A stretch of 64,000 nt of DNA from Marsupella aquatica (lineage: Eukaryota; Marchantiophyta), in assembly GCA_973895155.1 (NCBI GenBank), contig OZ316895.1, positions 5,828,001 through 5,892,000 on the forward strand, in the 5' to 3' direction. This document shows, in pieces, positions 1 to 12,814 of this stretch (within the stretch, counting starts at the first letter, position 1; each line of letters starts with the position of its first letter). The notes beneath the pieces are model-generated. The model worked only from the letters and a program-made list of their open reading frames with translations. It was not told where the DNA came from and ran no database searches. The translations under genes and the position numbers were made by a program.

Positions 1-368
1 AAATACCACTTCAAATAATATTTTCATAACTAGACCCTTACATATGTTTTTTCACCCCTAGTTGTATTTTTAACATTATTTCCCAAATTTCTGGTTACGC
101 GTCCTTCAAGAGGTTTGAGAGAACGCTTTATATGTTGCTTTCCAAGCTTATTTATTTTATTGCAATAAAATTGCCTTTTAAATCCACTGGAGACAACAAG
201 ACTTTGTGTATTTTTTCAATATTGATTATTTTCAAAGCACAACTACCGTCAACATTGTTCTTATTGATTAGGCACCATAAAGCGCATAACCTCCTTATGT
301 CAACATCCGAGCATGGATAGGTTTAGTTTGATAGAGTTGTCTATGCCAAGAAGTGACATTATTATTAC
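1..368. other. AT-rich intergenic DNA
   Basis: No gene or repeat is recognised. The short open frames lack codon bias and family motifs. Confidence 0.5.
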
Positions 369-600
369 ACGAGTCTTCACACACAAAAGCAATTTAGATG
401 GTTGGATTCAAAACATCTAACGGTATGAAAGTTCATTAAGAGACCACACGAGTATTCACACCCAAAAGGTAACTGGATGGTTGGATCCAGACCATCTAAC
501 GGTTCATTTTCACTTGAGAGTCCAGATGAGCCTTCACACGCGTCTTCACACACAGAATGGATGTAGATGGGTTGATCCAAACCATCTAATCAAACGGCTG
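369..600. repeat. Three diverged tandem units with an internal palindrome
   Basis: Three units begin near 369, 447 and 540. Each has a core like CACACRMRTCTTCACAC, then a GATGGTTGGATC...CATCTAACGG segment that can fold on itself (GATGGT/ACCATC). Spacing is about 78 and 93 bp. No coding capacity is seen. Confidence 0.6.
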
Positions 601-1605
601 GGCATTTACGGGGTGATGTGGAATTTTGACAGAATTTTCAGATTTCAGGAAGCCTCTAACTGGACCCGTAAATATTACCAAATTTACAAGGCATATTTAT
701 TAACATTTGAAGTACTTTGATGTAAAACCATGCTTTATTCTGTGTATAAAGCAAAAATATAAAATCTAGAGAAGTGTTTTTTGGAAGATGAAGCTTGGAT
801 GGACCGAAATGTAGTCCCTATCCGTCCCCATGGTCAATGTACACTGGTTAGGAAGTTTTACACCAGAAAAGAAAAAGGGACAAGCTGCATTTTGGATAGA
901 ATTCAAATGTGAGAGTTCCATTGATGACTTGAAGATCCTGTGGAGCAAGTCCTCAAGATATCAAGTTTCATTTTTGAAATGTTGTATGCTTAGTGTAATG
1001 TTGTCTCGACAGGCTCAGGAATGTTGCCTGAAGACGATTGAAGCTTCTTGGTCTCAGCCCAATTCAAAGCCAGTCAAAATAGATCACTGAGGTGTGATCC
1101 ACAAGTCACTTTTTGAGTCAAAAGTGTAAAAGTGCTATCTGACTGAAATATGATATGCTAATAAAGTACATCCAAGCTTGTCAGTCAACATGTAGGCTTC
1201 ACAACCAACATGCCAGCCCATCCGGGTTTCAGGTTTTAGATGGGATTGTCTGAAATGAAAAAAATACTAACTGAGCTTGTGCAGTGTTGTGGTTGGGCTA
1301 ACCTGATGGTTCCTACAGTACTTATGAGCACCCACCTAACAATGTTTCATTTCTGTGCAATGTTTGCACATTTTGCTGCCAGGTGAAGTGGCTTGCAAAT
1401 CTAGTAACATGTTTATAGCGGATTGTGGTTCAAAAGGCCTTGGAAAAGGAGGGTTTGGGCTCATGTTTTGGAAGGTCTATATAGCCCATAATGCTCTGAT
1501 AACAGAACAATAATACACTTAAGGGCCTAATATATATGTTTGTCTTTAACTAGGTCCAGGAAATGTAGATGAGAAGTTTTGTAATAACTTAAGTAAATGT
1601 TGACT
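600..1605. other. Unassigned intergenic DNA
   Basis: Open frames here, including an 86-codon one at 830-1090, show no recognisable domain. No repeat or RNA gene was identified. Confidence 0.4.
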
Positions 1606-1609
1606 GGTG

Positions 1610-2025
1610 CTGTCTTTCCATTTATCACTATGGGTATTAAGAATGATCAAAGAGGGTTTCAAGAAATTTTGGTGACTTATTCTCCAAATGCAATGATCTG
1701 AACCTACATAGATCTAATGGTCATAATTTGACTTTATAGGTAAGTCAGTTTTTCTAGGCAAAGCGAATTAAGAATGATACAAGTACATTTGAAAGAAGTT
1801 TTTGTGACTTGTTTGCCAAAATCAACATCTGACTGTACATAGATAAAATGGTTATAACGTGTCCCTACAAGTAAAGTACACAGTTTTGCTAGGCATAGAG
1901 TATCTTCTTGGTAAATGCTTTGAAAACCTTCAGAGAAAAACTAACTATGGGCACTAAGAATTATACAAAAAGGTGTTTCAGTGACTTATCAGCCAAATCC
2001 AATGATCTTACATTACATAGATCTA
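1610..2025. repeat. Diverged ~150-bp tandem repeat, about three units
   Basis: Units at about 1615-1750, 1760-1890 and 1930-2025 share the order AAGAATGATC/TACAA, GTGACTTRTY, GCCAAATCCAATGATCT and TACATAGATCTAAT. The drift between units indicates an old duplication. No coding function is inferred. Confidence 0.6.
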
Positions 2026-2437
2026 ATAGGGGGCCTCAAATAGTCATCCATTTCGCTCTTTCACAGGAAGGTCACATTGATGACATTGAAGTCATCATGT
2101 GACCTGTTGATTACTTCAAGGTTTTTGAGTTGGATTTTTTCAGCCAGGCTGTGGTGGGGGAACTGGCCATTGGGAAAAGAAAAAAATTCGCAACTTGAGT
2201 GTGCGGGCTAGGTAGTGGCTATGCTGCACACTTTTTGGCCCTTCCCTGCCAAAACCTAGACAGAACATAGACACGGTCTGCCGTCAGACATCCCTGGAGG
2301 CTATATTTGAGTCCCCCTAATGGTCACATTGTGTCCATGAAATAAAGTACTCAATGTTTTATAAGCTGAGCCATCCTTGGCACCTGCCCAAAATGCAAAA
2401 AGGAAACACTGCCACCCACCTTTTCACCCTTTTTGGC
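2026..2437. other. Unassigned intergenic DNA
   Basis: Nothing recognisable is seen between the 150-bp repeat and the next duplication. Confidence 0.4.
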
Positions 2438-4100
2438 TGAACTTAAAGTTCAGCTTTGTGGTGGGAGCCCAAAATGACTCCAAACTCTTTTTCTGCGCAT
2501 ATTTTTTCTCCACATACGTTTTCTCCACATATGCTTTCTCCACATACATATAGAGGCACACAAATATACTTTAGTCACAATATACTCATTCTAACACTCT
2601 TTAGTTTGTATGGAGTACTCAAGATCAAGACAAATTAGAGTACACAGAGTATATTGTATTCAACACAAATAAAGGTACATTGAATGCTCCCACCTCAATG
2701 GAAGTGTGTACTTGATTCTCTCACCCTTCGTTCCATTTAATGTTTTTGTCTTTTACTTGTTTGAATTTCTTAGTGATTTTATATGTTTCATTTTGAGTAA
2801 AATGAATCATATTTATTTTCCTTTGGGTGTAATTGGTCCCCTTGAAAAAGTACGACTCTTAAAGGGTTTCCTTTTTGTTTAGAAGAAATATATATAAATT
2901 ATTATTTTTGGGTGAATTTGGTCACCTTGAAGATGATTTTTAAAGGGGCTTCCTTTTTTTTAGAGGAAACAATGGGTAAGGAGCATGCCCCATGGTGGTT
3001 ATCATTATTTTATTTGAGAGTGAAAAGGGATAGAGGATAAGGGTATTTGAAAGAAGGGGAAAATAAAAAAGACAAAAAGAGACATTTTCTTTCTTTGGCC
3101 CGATGGAAGGTTACTTTAAGGGGAGGGATAAAAAGGATTTTAATAATTTTTTTCTTTAATTGTTGAGAGGTTTAAGGGTATTTAAGGGAGAGATTTTCAA
3201 ACTGGTCTTTGTTTGTTGGTTGAACTTGTATTTTTTCTTGTAGGAGGGGGTGAACACTAGTTGAGGGCAATTTTTAACAAAGTAGAAAGATAAAATTAAA
3301 ATCAAATAATATAGATATTCTTTTGTTCATTTTCTGAATTTCTATATTTTAGTTTGAATAATTATTGGCTGAACTTTCAGTTCAGTTATGTGATGGGGGG
3401 CAAAAAATGCATCCAAAGTATTTTCTTGGCATACAATTTTCTCCTCATACTTATAGAGGCACAAAAATATACTTTGGTCAGTCACATTATTTTCACTCAC
3501 ACTAACACTCTTCGGTTTGTATACAATACTCAACCATGGGGTATTGGGTGTATATTGTATATGGTATTACACACAAATGAAAGTACATTAAATGGTCCCC
3601 CCTCAATGTAAGTGTGTACTTGATTCTCTCACCATTTAATGTCTTTGTCTTTTAGTTATTAGAATATCTTAATGCTTTTATATATCTCCCTTTGGGGCCA
3701 AAGTCACCTTGAAAATGTACGACTCTTAAAGGGGCTTCCTTTTTGTTTTTGGGTGAAATTGGTCACCTCGAAAAGATTTTTAAAGGGGTTTCTTTTTTGT
3801 TTAGAACAAACCATGAGTAAGGAGCATGCCCCATGGTTGATCTCATTATTTTCTTTTCTTTGAGAATTAAAACAGATAGAGAATCAAGGGTATTTTAAAG
3901 AAGGGGAAAATCAAAAAGACAAAAAGAGATATTTTTATTTTCTGGCCCGGATGGAGGATTACTTTAAGGGGAGAAATAAAAAGGGTTTAAAGAATTTTTT
4001 CTTTAATTGTTGAGAGGTTTAAGGGTATTTAAGGGAGAGATTTTCAAAATGGTCTTTGTTTATATTTTTTTCTTGCTAGAGGGGGCAGACACTAGTTGAG
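2438..4100. repeat. Large diverged tandem duplication (~0.8 kb units)
   Basis: Copy 1 (about 2438-3265) and copy 2 (about 3366-4100) share a long ordered series of blocks. The first is GCTGAACTT..AGTTCAG, then TATAGAGGCACA and AAGTGTGTACTTGATTCTC. Next come AAGGAGCATGCCCCATGG, GAAGGGGAAAAT and AAGGGTATTTAAGGGAGAG. They end at a GAGGGGG..GAACACTAGTTGAG-like segment. Many indels separate them. A third partial copy of the tail lies near 4610-4735. It may be an old element family, but no terminal repeats or coding domains were found. Confidence 0.75.
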
Positions 4101-4609
4101 TGTATCAAACTACACTGTTTACCATAATTAGTATCATAACTTATATAGTTTCCCGGCATAAATAGTATCACACACTAATCAAGGTGTGACTACAAATCTG
4201 AAAAAATATAAATATTAGTACAAGTAGAGAGTTCAGTCTATTGTCATCCGTTCTAATTTGATTTTGATTGTATTTATAACCTGGTTGTCATTTCATCACA
4301 CTTTAATGAAATCTGAATTTCAATTGACATTCATTTTTAATTTTATATGCCATCGCAAATATATCTTACTACTAGAAATATTTGTACTTTTCATAAGCTA
4401 TATACATAATATGTGTTCATCACATACTATTTGAGTGTCACCAAAAATAATCTCACTTACTCTAATTTATAATAACATGTATTTAGTCTCACTTCTTATA
4501 TAGTCTCACACACATTAATTACGGTGACAGCTTTCAAAAACCTTTGTTCCCAAATACTGTGTGTGAAATTAATTAAGGTAATCAGTGTAGCTAACCCCTA
4601 TATTCTATC

Positions 4610-4735
4610 TTAGAAGTGGGGAGCGATGGATGGTTTAAGGGTCTTTTAAGGGGAGGAACAAAAAAGACAAAGAATGGAGAGATTTCAGGTTTTATAAATC
4701 TTTCCTTTTTCTTGCAAGAGGGGGGTCAACATGAA
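4610..4735. repeat. Partial third copy of the 0.8-kb repeat tail
   Basis: The segment repeats the blocks GATGGATGGTTTAAGGG, TTTTAAGGGGAGGAACAAAAA and TTTCTTGCAAGAGGGGGG seen at the ends of the two upstream copies. Confidence 0.5.
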
Positions 4736-4839
4736 AACAAAAAAATGTGCTTTTATTCCTTTTGTAGACTTCTCACTCATTTTTCAGCATAGATATACAT
4801 TTTTATTTGAGTAATTCTAGAAGAATGGTTGGGTGTGCT

Positions 4840-5360
4840 TTTAATTAGGTTAGGTATGATATTAATTAGTAGCTAATCAAGTTAGGTGTGACATTAATTA
4901 GGAACTTAGAGATGATTAGCATAAAAGGGAGAGTCTCTCAGTTCATTCACCTCATTCTCTTCTTTTCTCTTCTCTTCTCTTCTCCTCTCATTGCTTATTC
5001 TTTTGCCTTTTTTTGACCAAAGCCACCTCATAGGCATTTGCTGGGGCAAGCGGTGCCATAGGCGTTGCTTGCAACCTACCATTTTCTTAGGTGGTCATGG
5101 AGGGACGTGCTCGATCATTAGGGTCGTTCATAGATAGTTTTCTATCGTATTCTCTTGGACTAGTGCGAGTTTATTGTAGCCGGTGGTAGCAATGACCTAG
5201 TCATTTGCTACAGACCCGCCTATAGTCACTTAATCTAGTACATTTGGATGCAACTCTTTTTTGTTGGAGATATACTTTGGCTTTGTGTTGTCATCGATGG
5301 AGTGTTCTCGATGCATACAATGCTTGTTGCTTGAGAAATATTTTGCCGACGAGCGTGTTC
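4840..5360 (+). repeat. Possible degenerate LTR-like segment
   Basis: A TATA-like GCATAAAAGGGAGAG (about 4919-4933) precedes a CT-rich stretch and about 380 bp of unique sequence. This is the look of an LTR promoter. No clean TG..CA ends, primer site or target duplication was found, so the call is tentative. Confidence 0.25.
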
Positions 5361-5690
5361 ATCCTTTAGATGCTGGTTTGTATATACATCAATGAAAGGT
5401 TGACGATGAGAGGAGAAAAAGATTAAATTCTTTATGATTTATTTCAGATTAGGTGGTGGACGATTTAGGGTTAATTTAGGTTAGTCTTTTAGATACATTT
5501 AGGTTTTGATACATTTTTTTCTCTTATCAAATAAAAATTACATGTATGAATTCTATTTCAAACTTATATTATTTTGAGGTATCATATTATAATGAATTAT
5601 CATTTCCTTGTATTTATTAAAATTTCTCAAATTTAGATGCAACCCCATCTTATCATGTTTTTGTACTATTGCAAGTCAAATTCGGGTCAA
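5361..5690. other. AT-rich spacer
   Basis: Low-complexity AT-rich DNA with no gene. Confidence 0.4.
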
Positions 5691-5694
5691 AGCA

Positions 5695-5765
5695 TTTCAG
5701 GACCCGAGTTTTGAACCTGAGACCTCCCCCTCGCGAGAGTGATCACTATACTAATGAAATATTCA
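5695..5765 (-). repeat. tRNA-like (SINE-type) fragment
   Basis: Read on the minus strand there is TAGTATAGTGATCACTCTC, then a GCGAGGGGGAGGTCTC stretch and a box-B-like GGTTCAAAACTCGGGTC. This resembles the 3' half of a tRNA. A full cloverleaf is not supported, so it is more likely a tRNA-derived SINE head or tRNA relic than a working tRNA gene. Confidence 0.4.
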
Positions 5766-5774
5766 TGTATTGGT

Positions 5775-6991
5775 GACAAAAACTAATCAGTCACAAATTA
5801 TAAAGAGTAGTTTAGCTTTTGTGACCAAACCCCTTTGGTCACGGGCATTTTTCACGGTGCCCTCAAATCTTATGACGGGTCTGTCATCGTCCTGTGGAAG
5901 TATGGAAATCTGGAACTGTGGAGTGTGGACTGTGGAAGCATGGAGTATCAGCCTGACTGACTGTACTACGGCACTGTGCTGGAGCAGTGGCGACCCTGAT
6001 TGCCAGGCCAGATTATTGCCAGAATGATCTGCGAGGAACCTGTCCATTCTGCCAGCGGCCATCGCCGTGGCCCTCCGATCTGCGACACCACAGGATGCTC
6101 ATAATTGAGTCACGTCTCCTTTTGTTGCTTCCTTCTTTCCGTCGAGCTAGCTACAGAATTGGAATGGGCTGCATCTGTACTTGTTTCTCGTAGAATTCGT
6201 GCCCGCCCCAACTCTTAAAATATCGAATGCGGAGCTTGCGGGAGGATTGTGGCATCGAGACATTGTGCCGATTGTGCTCTGTGATACGATAAAATCACGG
6301 TAAGCTAGTACTATTGTATGACTGTGCTCCATTTTGTCTTCCCATATAATGGCTGTAGGATGCCTGTAGGAGATGGCGACTATTCAGTAGCGTAGCATGT
6401 CCCTCTCCCATATCCCAACTCTCGACGGCGCATGTGCAGCGTGAGTGGCTTTGAGGAGTGAGGAGTGACGAATCGAGGCATCCAGCCATCCAGGCATCGA
6501 GGAATTGAGGCATTGAGCTGTGTGGTACGCGAGTACGGTCTTGTCCTGCTCAGAGAGAGGAAGTTGCTTTCACCTGGAGTGGGCGACAGCTTTGAGAGGC
6601 CTCAAGTGGAGAACGGAGGGAGTGGAGTGGAGTGGGGTGGAGTGGAGTTTAAGGAATTTTCGGGGTGAGTGAGCTTCATTTGCAAGCAGTCGTGTGTGGG
6701 GAAGGATTTAGGTGAGAAGCAGGGGTTCGCTCCTGTTGAAAGGGGAGTGAGTGAGCTTCATCTGCGAGCTGTTGTGTATCGGGAAGGGTTTGTTTCATGG
6801 TCCATTTTGATTCGCTTTCTGAGTGAGGGCATTTGTAATACAACAGTAGGAAGATTTGTCAGTGAGCTTGGTACATTTCGACTCTTGTGGTCGGGCTTAC
6901 CATTTTCTCTTCATTTGTTTGCTTAGTTTCGAGGCGACTTCACTTCGCAAGGGCCGGAGGACGTATTGGAATTCAGTTTTAGGCAACGACG
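5775..6991 (+). promoter_or_regulatory. Upstream/leader region of the 6992 gene
   Basis: No upstream coding gene is supported. A (GTGGA)n-like run lies near 6612-6650. A 45-bp segment, GTGAGTGAGCTTCATTTGC and following bases, starts near 6665 and recurs near 6747 as a diverged copy. These probably sit in the transcribed leader, but no start site can be fixed from sequence alone. Confidence 0.3.
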
Positions 6992-7534
6992 ATGAAGCGG
7001 AGTGGTACCAACGGGACCGTGCAGGACTTTCCAGTTCCTCAGAAGGAGCAGTACGTACCAGTTTCGAAGACACCAGAAGCGCCGAAGGTGGTATGGCATG
7101 TCGATCCTGCTGCTCAGGTCGGGCCTCGAGAAGAAGAGGCACGACGGAAAGCGCCCGAGGGAAAGATCTTATACGCCATCAGCGCGTTCCTCACACTCAT
7201 GGTGCTTTGGGGCATTTTCCGAAATACACATTTCGTCCTTCCTCAGGTGTTCTCGTCGAGCTCCGATGTCGTCACTCTCGACCAAATCGAATCGGAGGCC
7301 ACTGGCTTCCATGGAGTGGACTCTGATTCAGGTATTGGCGGGCGAAGGACAGCCAAGCACTTGCTGGAGGAGGTGGTACATTCCGAGCAATTCCTAACAG
7401 CAGAGCGGGTACCATGGCGGCGAGTTTTCAGGCCTCACAAAGTCTGGAATACTAATCAGCAGCAACAGCAACAGCAACCTTATTACACTGGGCGGGGTGG
7501 ACGCTTTGGGCTTCGTCGAGGAGGTTCTACCTAG
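6992..7534 (+). CDS. Unidentified small single-pass membrane protein (180 aa)
   Basis: I do not recognise the family. The predicted protein has a hydrophilic Pro/Lys-rich N-terminus and one hydrophobic segment at about residues 59-78 (ILYAISAFLTLMVLWGIF). An acidic/serine linker follows, then a basic C-terminus with a run of eight glutamines (about 155-162) and a Gly/Arg-rich tail. The ATG at 6992 is preferred because its frame gives the uninterrupted product with the TM segment; overlapping frames give only Arg/Ser-rich nonsense. No intron is needed. A single-pass anchored protein with a disordered tail is inferred. Possible poly(A) signals AATAAA lie near 7911 and 8195. It could be plant-lineage specific. 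Confidence 0.6.
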   Translation: MKRSGTNGTVQDFPVPQKEQYVPVSKTPEAPKVVWHVDPAAQVGPREEEARRKAPEGKILYAISAFLTLMVLWGIFRNTHFVLPQVFSSSSDVVTLDQIESEATGFHGVDSDSGIGGRRTAKHLLEEVVHSEQFLTAERVPWRRVFRPHKVWNTNQQQQQQQPYYTGRGGRFGLRRGGST

Positions 7535-8215
7535 GTTGGCAATGGTGCTGAGGAGAGTAATGACCGAGCTATTCTGTCGATCGAGGCTGTGATATGGGTG
7601 CTTCAGCTGCCAAGCACCCATCTGGTATTTTAAGTGTAAAGCTAGCCCTTACCCTGAGAAAGAGCACAACTCCTTCATGTCGTATTGTAACCTAAGCTTA
7701 ATCCACATTCTTGGCATTGAGTATGATAGGTTGTCCAACTTCTTTGATTAGATTGTTGGGGCACCAGGCAGGTGGGCAGGATCAGATGGACGGGATCGGC
7801 GAGGGTACAGTCACGCTGCCCCTTTCCGATTGAAAAGTGAGGGTTAGCTGAGAACGGAAGCTCGGATTTACCCGATGGGTTGGAAGAAGCAGCAATGGGT
7901 ACTTCTACCAATAAAACGACTCACTCACTCTTACCTTATCAGGAATGTGGGTTTTGTTTCTCTGATGTGAGTTCAACGGCTTTTGTGAGCCAAGTGCATT
8001 TTGTGGATACATTTCAGTTACATCACTAGGTCAGGTATCAGATTAGTTAGATCCGGGAATTATATGCGAGTTCCCTTTAGTTATTATCAGTCCCCTACAT
8101 TGAGCTGCCCTCCTGCTGAGTTGTGTCCCTCGTGACACATGATACTCTCTGTACATTTGAGGTCACAGTGCCCATATGCGTCTCCGTGGACCAAAAATAA
8201 ATTCATTCAATTCAT
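7535..8215 (+). other. Probable 3' untranslated region of the 6992 gene
   Basis: This stretch has no coding signal and contains CAATAAAACG near 7910 and AAAAATAAATTC near 8193, both plausible poly(A) signals. The true transcript end is unknown. Confidence 0.3.
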
Positions 8216-8940
8216 TCAACTAATACTGAGAATATCTGTGGTCCAATTTTCTGGCCGTTATTAACATCGCTTCTTCGAGAAGTTCACGGGGTTTGAAAGT
8301 CATTGCTTTGGCAGTGTTGGATGGAAGAAGTCTCTGATTACTGTACTGCGAGTTTGTGAACATGGTTCAACCGATATCTTACTAGCCGAGAAACATCACC
8401 GGTGTTATTGGAGATGAGGGGCAACATGGGGCTCTCTGTTTCGGCAACTGGAGATGTACATCAACTCCAATGTCAGCCCAGTAATCTCAGAAACCGTCAG
8501 ACTGAAGTAATCTAAGGCGGCAATATCAGAAAACCAAACGTTTAGTTCGATCTAAATCAAACCTCTGCTCCATAATCAACCACTAGTGTACGAAACGCGC
8601 AACTGTAGAAATGCTGCATATGGTTAGAAGAGAGATAAAGTGGTGATGTTTACCTCCATGACTACATCAAAACTCAAACGTTTCCTTCATGATTAACCAC
8701 ACCTGTACGAAACTCACGACCCTCAACTGCTGCAGATACTACTAGTATCAGTTTCATTTCCTACGTGTGATCGGGTCAACTCATTCTATCTGAACTGAAT
8801 CTTCCTCGACAAAGCGAACAAGAAGCTAGGGTCACAGAAACAACAAAAAAGTGTCCAATATTTTTTCATATTCTTTTCCCTAGGGTGAGACTTTGACCCA
8901 CAATTTCTGGGAAAAGGTACCTACAATGGGGAAACTTGGT
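8216..8940. other. Unassigned intergenic DNA
   Basis: No gene or repeat was recognised. Confidence 0.4.
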
Positions 8941-8949
8941 GGATCCAGG

Positions 8950-9322
8950 TTTTCTCATGGACAGTGGGAGAATTTAATTTTTTGGGGCGAGGTGGGTCCA
9001 GGGACGAACAAGAGTTGTGCGTGTAGTGAAGAACAAGAGTTTCATTCCAGGCGTGAACCATTTTCTCTCATGTCCTCCTTGGTTGCTGTCATTGCAAACA
9101 CTGTGATTCTAATGACAAGACTGCCTTAGTGTCATTTTGTCATGGACAGTGGCCCTTTAAGGACGAGAGTTTCATTTTTGGGTGCAAGGTGGGTTCAGTG
9201 ACAAAAAACAGTTCCATTAAATGGAGAAAATTTCATTACAGGCAAGAACCAATTTCTCTGATGTCCTCCTTGGTTGCTATCATTGCAAACAGTGTGATTC
9301 AAATGACAAGAGTACCTTAGTG
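8950..9322 (+). repeat. ~190-bp tandem duplication, two copies
   Basis: Copies at about 8950-9130 and 9131-9322 share CATGGACAGTGG, GAGTTTCATT, GATGTCCTCCTTGGTTGCT and CATTGCAAACA.TGTGATTC, and both end ACCTTAGTG-like. Each copy is open in a matching frame (a SLMSSLVAVIAN-type segment). There is no start context or homology that would make this a gene. Confidence 0.65.
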
Positions 9323-9355
9323 CTTGATGACGCTGGGCAAAGGCAAGCTCTTACT

Positions 9356-9790
9356 ATGTTGAATTTATAGATGCTGTGTAAGAATTCAATTTTATTTTCT
9401 AAATCCAATCCATCTCATATACATGGATAATTGTGCCATCCTTTGGTACTGTCGTCTAGATGCAAGGTACTGTCTTCTAGATGCAGTGCATGGGTTCAAT
9501 CTATTTTCTTGCTAGGTTAAAATTTATAGCTGATAAGCATGGATTTATTTATTTTTCCTTCAAATCTAATCCATCTCATATGCATTTTGGATAATAGTGC
9601 CATCCTTTGATATTTCTTAGATGTTGTGCATGGGTTGAATCTACTTTAGTGCTAGGTTGAATCCATAGATGATGTGTATGGATTCATTAAATTTTTTCTA
9701 ATCCAATCCATGTCATATGCGTTTTCAATAAGTGTGCCATCCTTTGATACTTCTGAGATACTCTGCACGGATTCAATCAGTTTCCTATGA
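9356..9790. repeat. ~140-160-bp tandem repeat, three units
   Basis: Units start near 9358, 9517 and 9656. They share TTATAGATG.TGTG, AATCCAATCCATCTCATAT, GTGCCATCCTTTG and TGCATGGGTTCAATC. A partial further unit is blended into 9450-9500. Confidence 0.7.
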
Positions 9791-9839
9791 AATAATATAG
9801 CAAATAGGAAAAAAACAGCGCCATCCTTGCAGGCAAGGT

Positions 9840-10130
9840 AATTACAAAAGACGATTCACATAAAATAGTGTCACGAACAGGAAAAAGTTATCCTCTCGGC
9901 ATTCTTGCTAGCCTCAAATGTGTGACTGCCAGTATCCAACTTCAAGAAGGTGGTGGTTTGACCCAATACAGATGTAAACACCACCATTATTATACCTGGG
10001 TCCACCCAAAGTTAAAAACTATTTGCCAAAATTCAGCTCAAAAAGGTGGTGATTTGAGTTGTTGCCAAGTGTCATCCAATAAAGAGGTCTACACCACCAT
10101 TATGATAGGGGGAATTGTTTGTGACAATAC
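9840..10130. repeat. Short direct duplication with CACCACCATTAT cores
   Basis: The pattern AAGGTGGTGRTTTGA...CACCACCATTAT occurs near 9944-9990 and again near 10043-10103. It may be two relics of one unit. No coding function is supported. Confidence 0.4.
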
Positions 10131-12814
10131 TATGTGTTGTCCTCTGGTTGGCCCTATGAAGTGTTTTCCTGCCCTTTCTCAATTTTGAAATCAGAAAAAT
10201 TGTCCCATTGGACCACTACTGTAAGGGCATGTCACCATCAGCCCATCATAATATGCTTTTTATTTCACATCTCTGAAATTATGGTGGACATTTGCCCCAC
10301 GGCCCCACCAGCATTCTCCTGTCCTCGGAGGATTGCGAGGACCAGTGATTTTGTATTCTTCTATTTTTGGGCTAAACATCACATCCAAATCATGTGTGAC
10401 AGATATAGTAGAGTGTCTCAATTTCATTATTCTTTCTAGAGTTAAGCAGTTCGTTTTAGGACTCTAGATATATTTCTTTTGGTGACCCTCCTATAATGTT
10501 TACTTGGGAGTTCTACCAAGCTTTTCAATTTTCTGCCAAGTAAGGTTTTTGTTAGTTAGCTTTGTTGTGGGCTCTTTGCTATTGTGTGGGACTCATGGGC
10601 TTGTTGGCCTTGTTTGGTCTTGTCAAGGTCTTTCCCTTGTCCCACCCTTTATTGAGTTTTTTTGCCTGTGAGATTGTGTCTCCCTGATTTGGCATTTTTT
10701 GTCTTTTGGCATTGTGATATATATTTGTTAGATTATGTCTCTAGTAAAACTTATTTACTTCCATAGTAGTAGTTGGCTTTAGCAGAGTAGGATAACACTC
10801 ATGTGAGTTCCAGGTTCCCATGGACCATGGGATCGGGTATATCCAAGGGGAACCCAAATGTGTACTCCCATTTGAGAGTTGTCTTATGATTGTGTGCAGA
10901 GAGGTTGGAGGGTGAAAGAGATCAAGTCATAGTGGAGCTAGGCTATGGTGGATGTACTGTGATGTTCATATGCATTTGGTTCTTCTCTGTCATGGTAGTG
11001 AACATAGCCCAGGCGGGGTGAATCACTTACCCTTTTTGTCAGTGTTGATTCATTGTATATGTTGGTTCCTTTGCTGTCATGCTGTCCGATTAGATCCCCA
11101 ACAATATTAGCATTTTTCATAAAATAAAACAATTTTTGTTTGCATTAGAAATCTGTGAATGCTTGCGTGCATCTATTGATACAAGCTCTGCAGGCATCAG
11201 GCTAATAATATTTATTTATGGTACGTTGTTCACCATAATATACATTATGACTAGATTAACTATACTCTATAATAAATGAAATTTCTTGGAAGGCAGAAAT
11301 TGGTGGACGAAAAATTCTTTTGGTTAGAATGATGTGGTGGGGTGGCTGGGAAGTCAACCCTGCGTACATTAATTAAAATTTCCTTGTGCGTCATGGAAGT
11401 TTTTCTCTCAATATAATGGAAAGAACTAGACTAGATTGGCAAGGGATGATCACATTCATTTTTTGCCCCAAGACTTCAGCTAATTTGTTAAAAAATGCAC
11501 ACGGCGCGCTTGGAGTACTGTAAACCAGCACATGAAGCGCAGGGTGAGACAAGAAAAACAACAAGGAACTGTGACTCTAGACTAAATTTTTAGACTAATG
11601 ATGGTCTAGAGGAGTTTCAATTCCCAATGACGGTCAATTTATAAAACTAGCCTTATACTCAAGCTTATAAAGGACTCCTTATACCCAGTGATTTCCTACT
11701 CATAAGACTAATATAAATATCATTTAAAAAGATTATTCTTCTAATTTCACTATATAAAAGATAATGAAAGGTATAGTTATATTGGAATATGCCCAATGGC
11801 AGAGGGTTTTCCTTTGAAGCCCATGTGGATTTCCAAAGCTCAAGTGAAGCCGTTGCTGCTAGTTTGGTAGTTTGTTTATAAGACTCATTGACAATGGATT
11901 AATGATCTCAAGAAAAATCTCAAATTTTTTCTGGTTATTGATCAAACATTACAGGACATGATGGAAAAAATCGAGATTAAATAAAGATCAAAAAGTTGTA
12001 CAAATAAATTCGCAAGTTTACCAAAAATCAGATGCACAAGTTTACCCCAAACCAGCATTTAACACTTGGGATCAGGGGGTATGGAAAAAGTACCCTGGAT
12101 GTCCTTTTCAAAAGTATAGGGTAATGCAAGTCTGGGTGCAGGGTTATTAGGCTGTAACCCTGCCTCCGGAATATGAAAAGAAACTGACCGATGGCAGCCG
12201 GGAAGCTTCTTTGAATATTTCGGGAGCAGGTTGCTTATAACCCCAGCCCTGCCCTGCATTAGTGTATGTAATTTCTGCCCAGAATTTCTGCCCGGAAAGA
12301 GGTTACCGGCTCAACTTTTCAGGACACCAAATTATGACTATAGCAGGCCCCTGTAGAAATGATTACACACAGATAAACTCTTCTTGTTACAGGATTTAAG
12401 TGAATTTAGGGTGGCACGAGGATGGGCAAAGCTTACCCTAGGGCCATTCGAGCTTAATATTCCTTCCATTGCGAATCCTCATGTGGATATGAAAAAATGG
12501 TTCGGCACAGCAAGATTTGCCCAGGGGCTTAAACCCTGGCAAATCCATCCGGTCGCAAATCCCACGACACCACCTGGCACCGAAAGTCCATGCATCAATC
12601 GCACCGGAAACAACGCCACGAAAGTTGAACTAGCCAAGTGTCGAAACATCAGATCTGAGCTGTCCATTGACTCCAGCGCCTTACTAGCCAACGGACGATC
12701 TGACTCTTACAGGATTTGAACAATCAGCTTGCGACACATGGCATGAAGCTACCCGGTTTGTGACATGTGGAGAAAGTTGCCACTTATTACTGGGCCACGG
12801 TCAAGGCCCACAAC
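10131..12814. other. Unassigned intergenic DNA
   Basis: About 2.7 kb without a recognisable gene. A T/G-rich stretch at about 10650-10735 resembles segments near 24165 and 44735 and may be a dispersed element tail. Open frames at 10938-11132 (minus) and 12384-12719 (plus) have no domain signature. Confidence 0.35.

Noticed and set aside
6856-7397. Alternative frames of 156 and 131 codons over the 6992 gene
   Set aside because: Arg/Ser-rich shadows of the frame that encodes the TM segment and poly-Gln tail.
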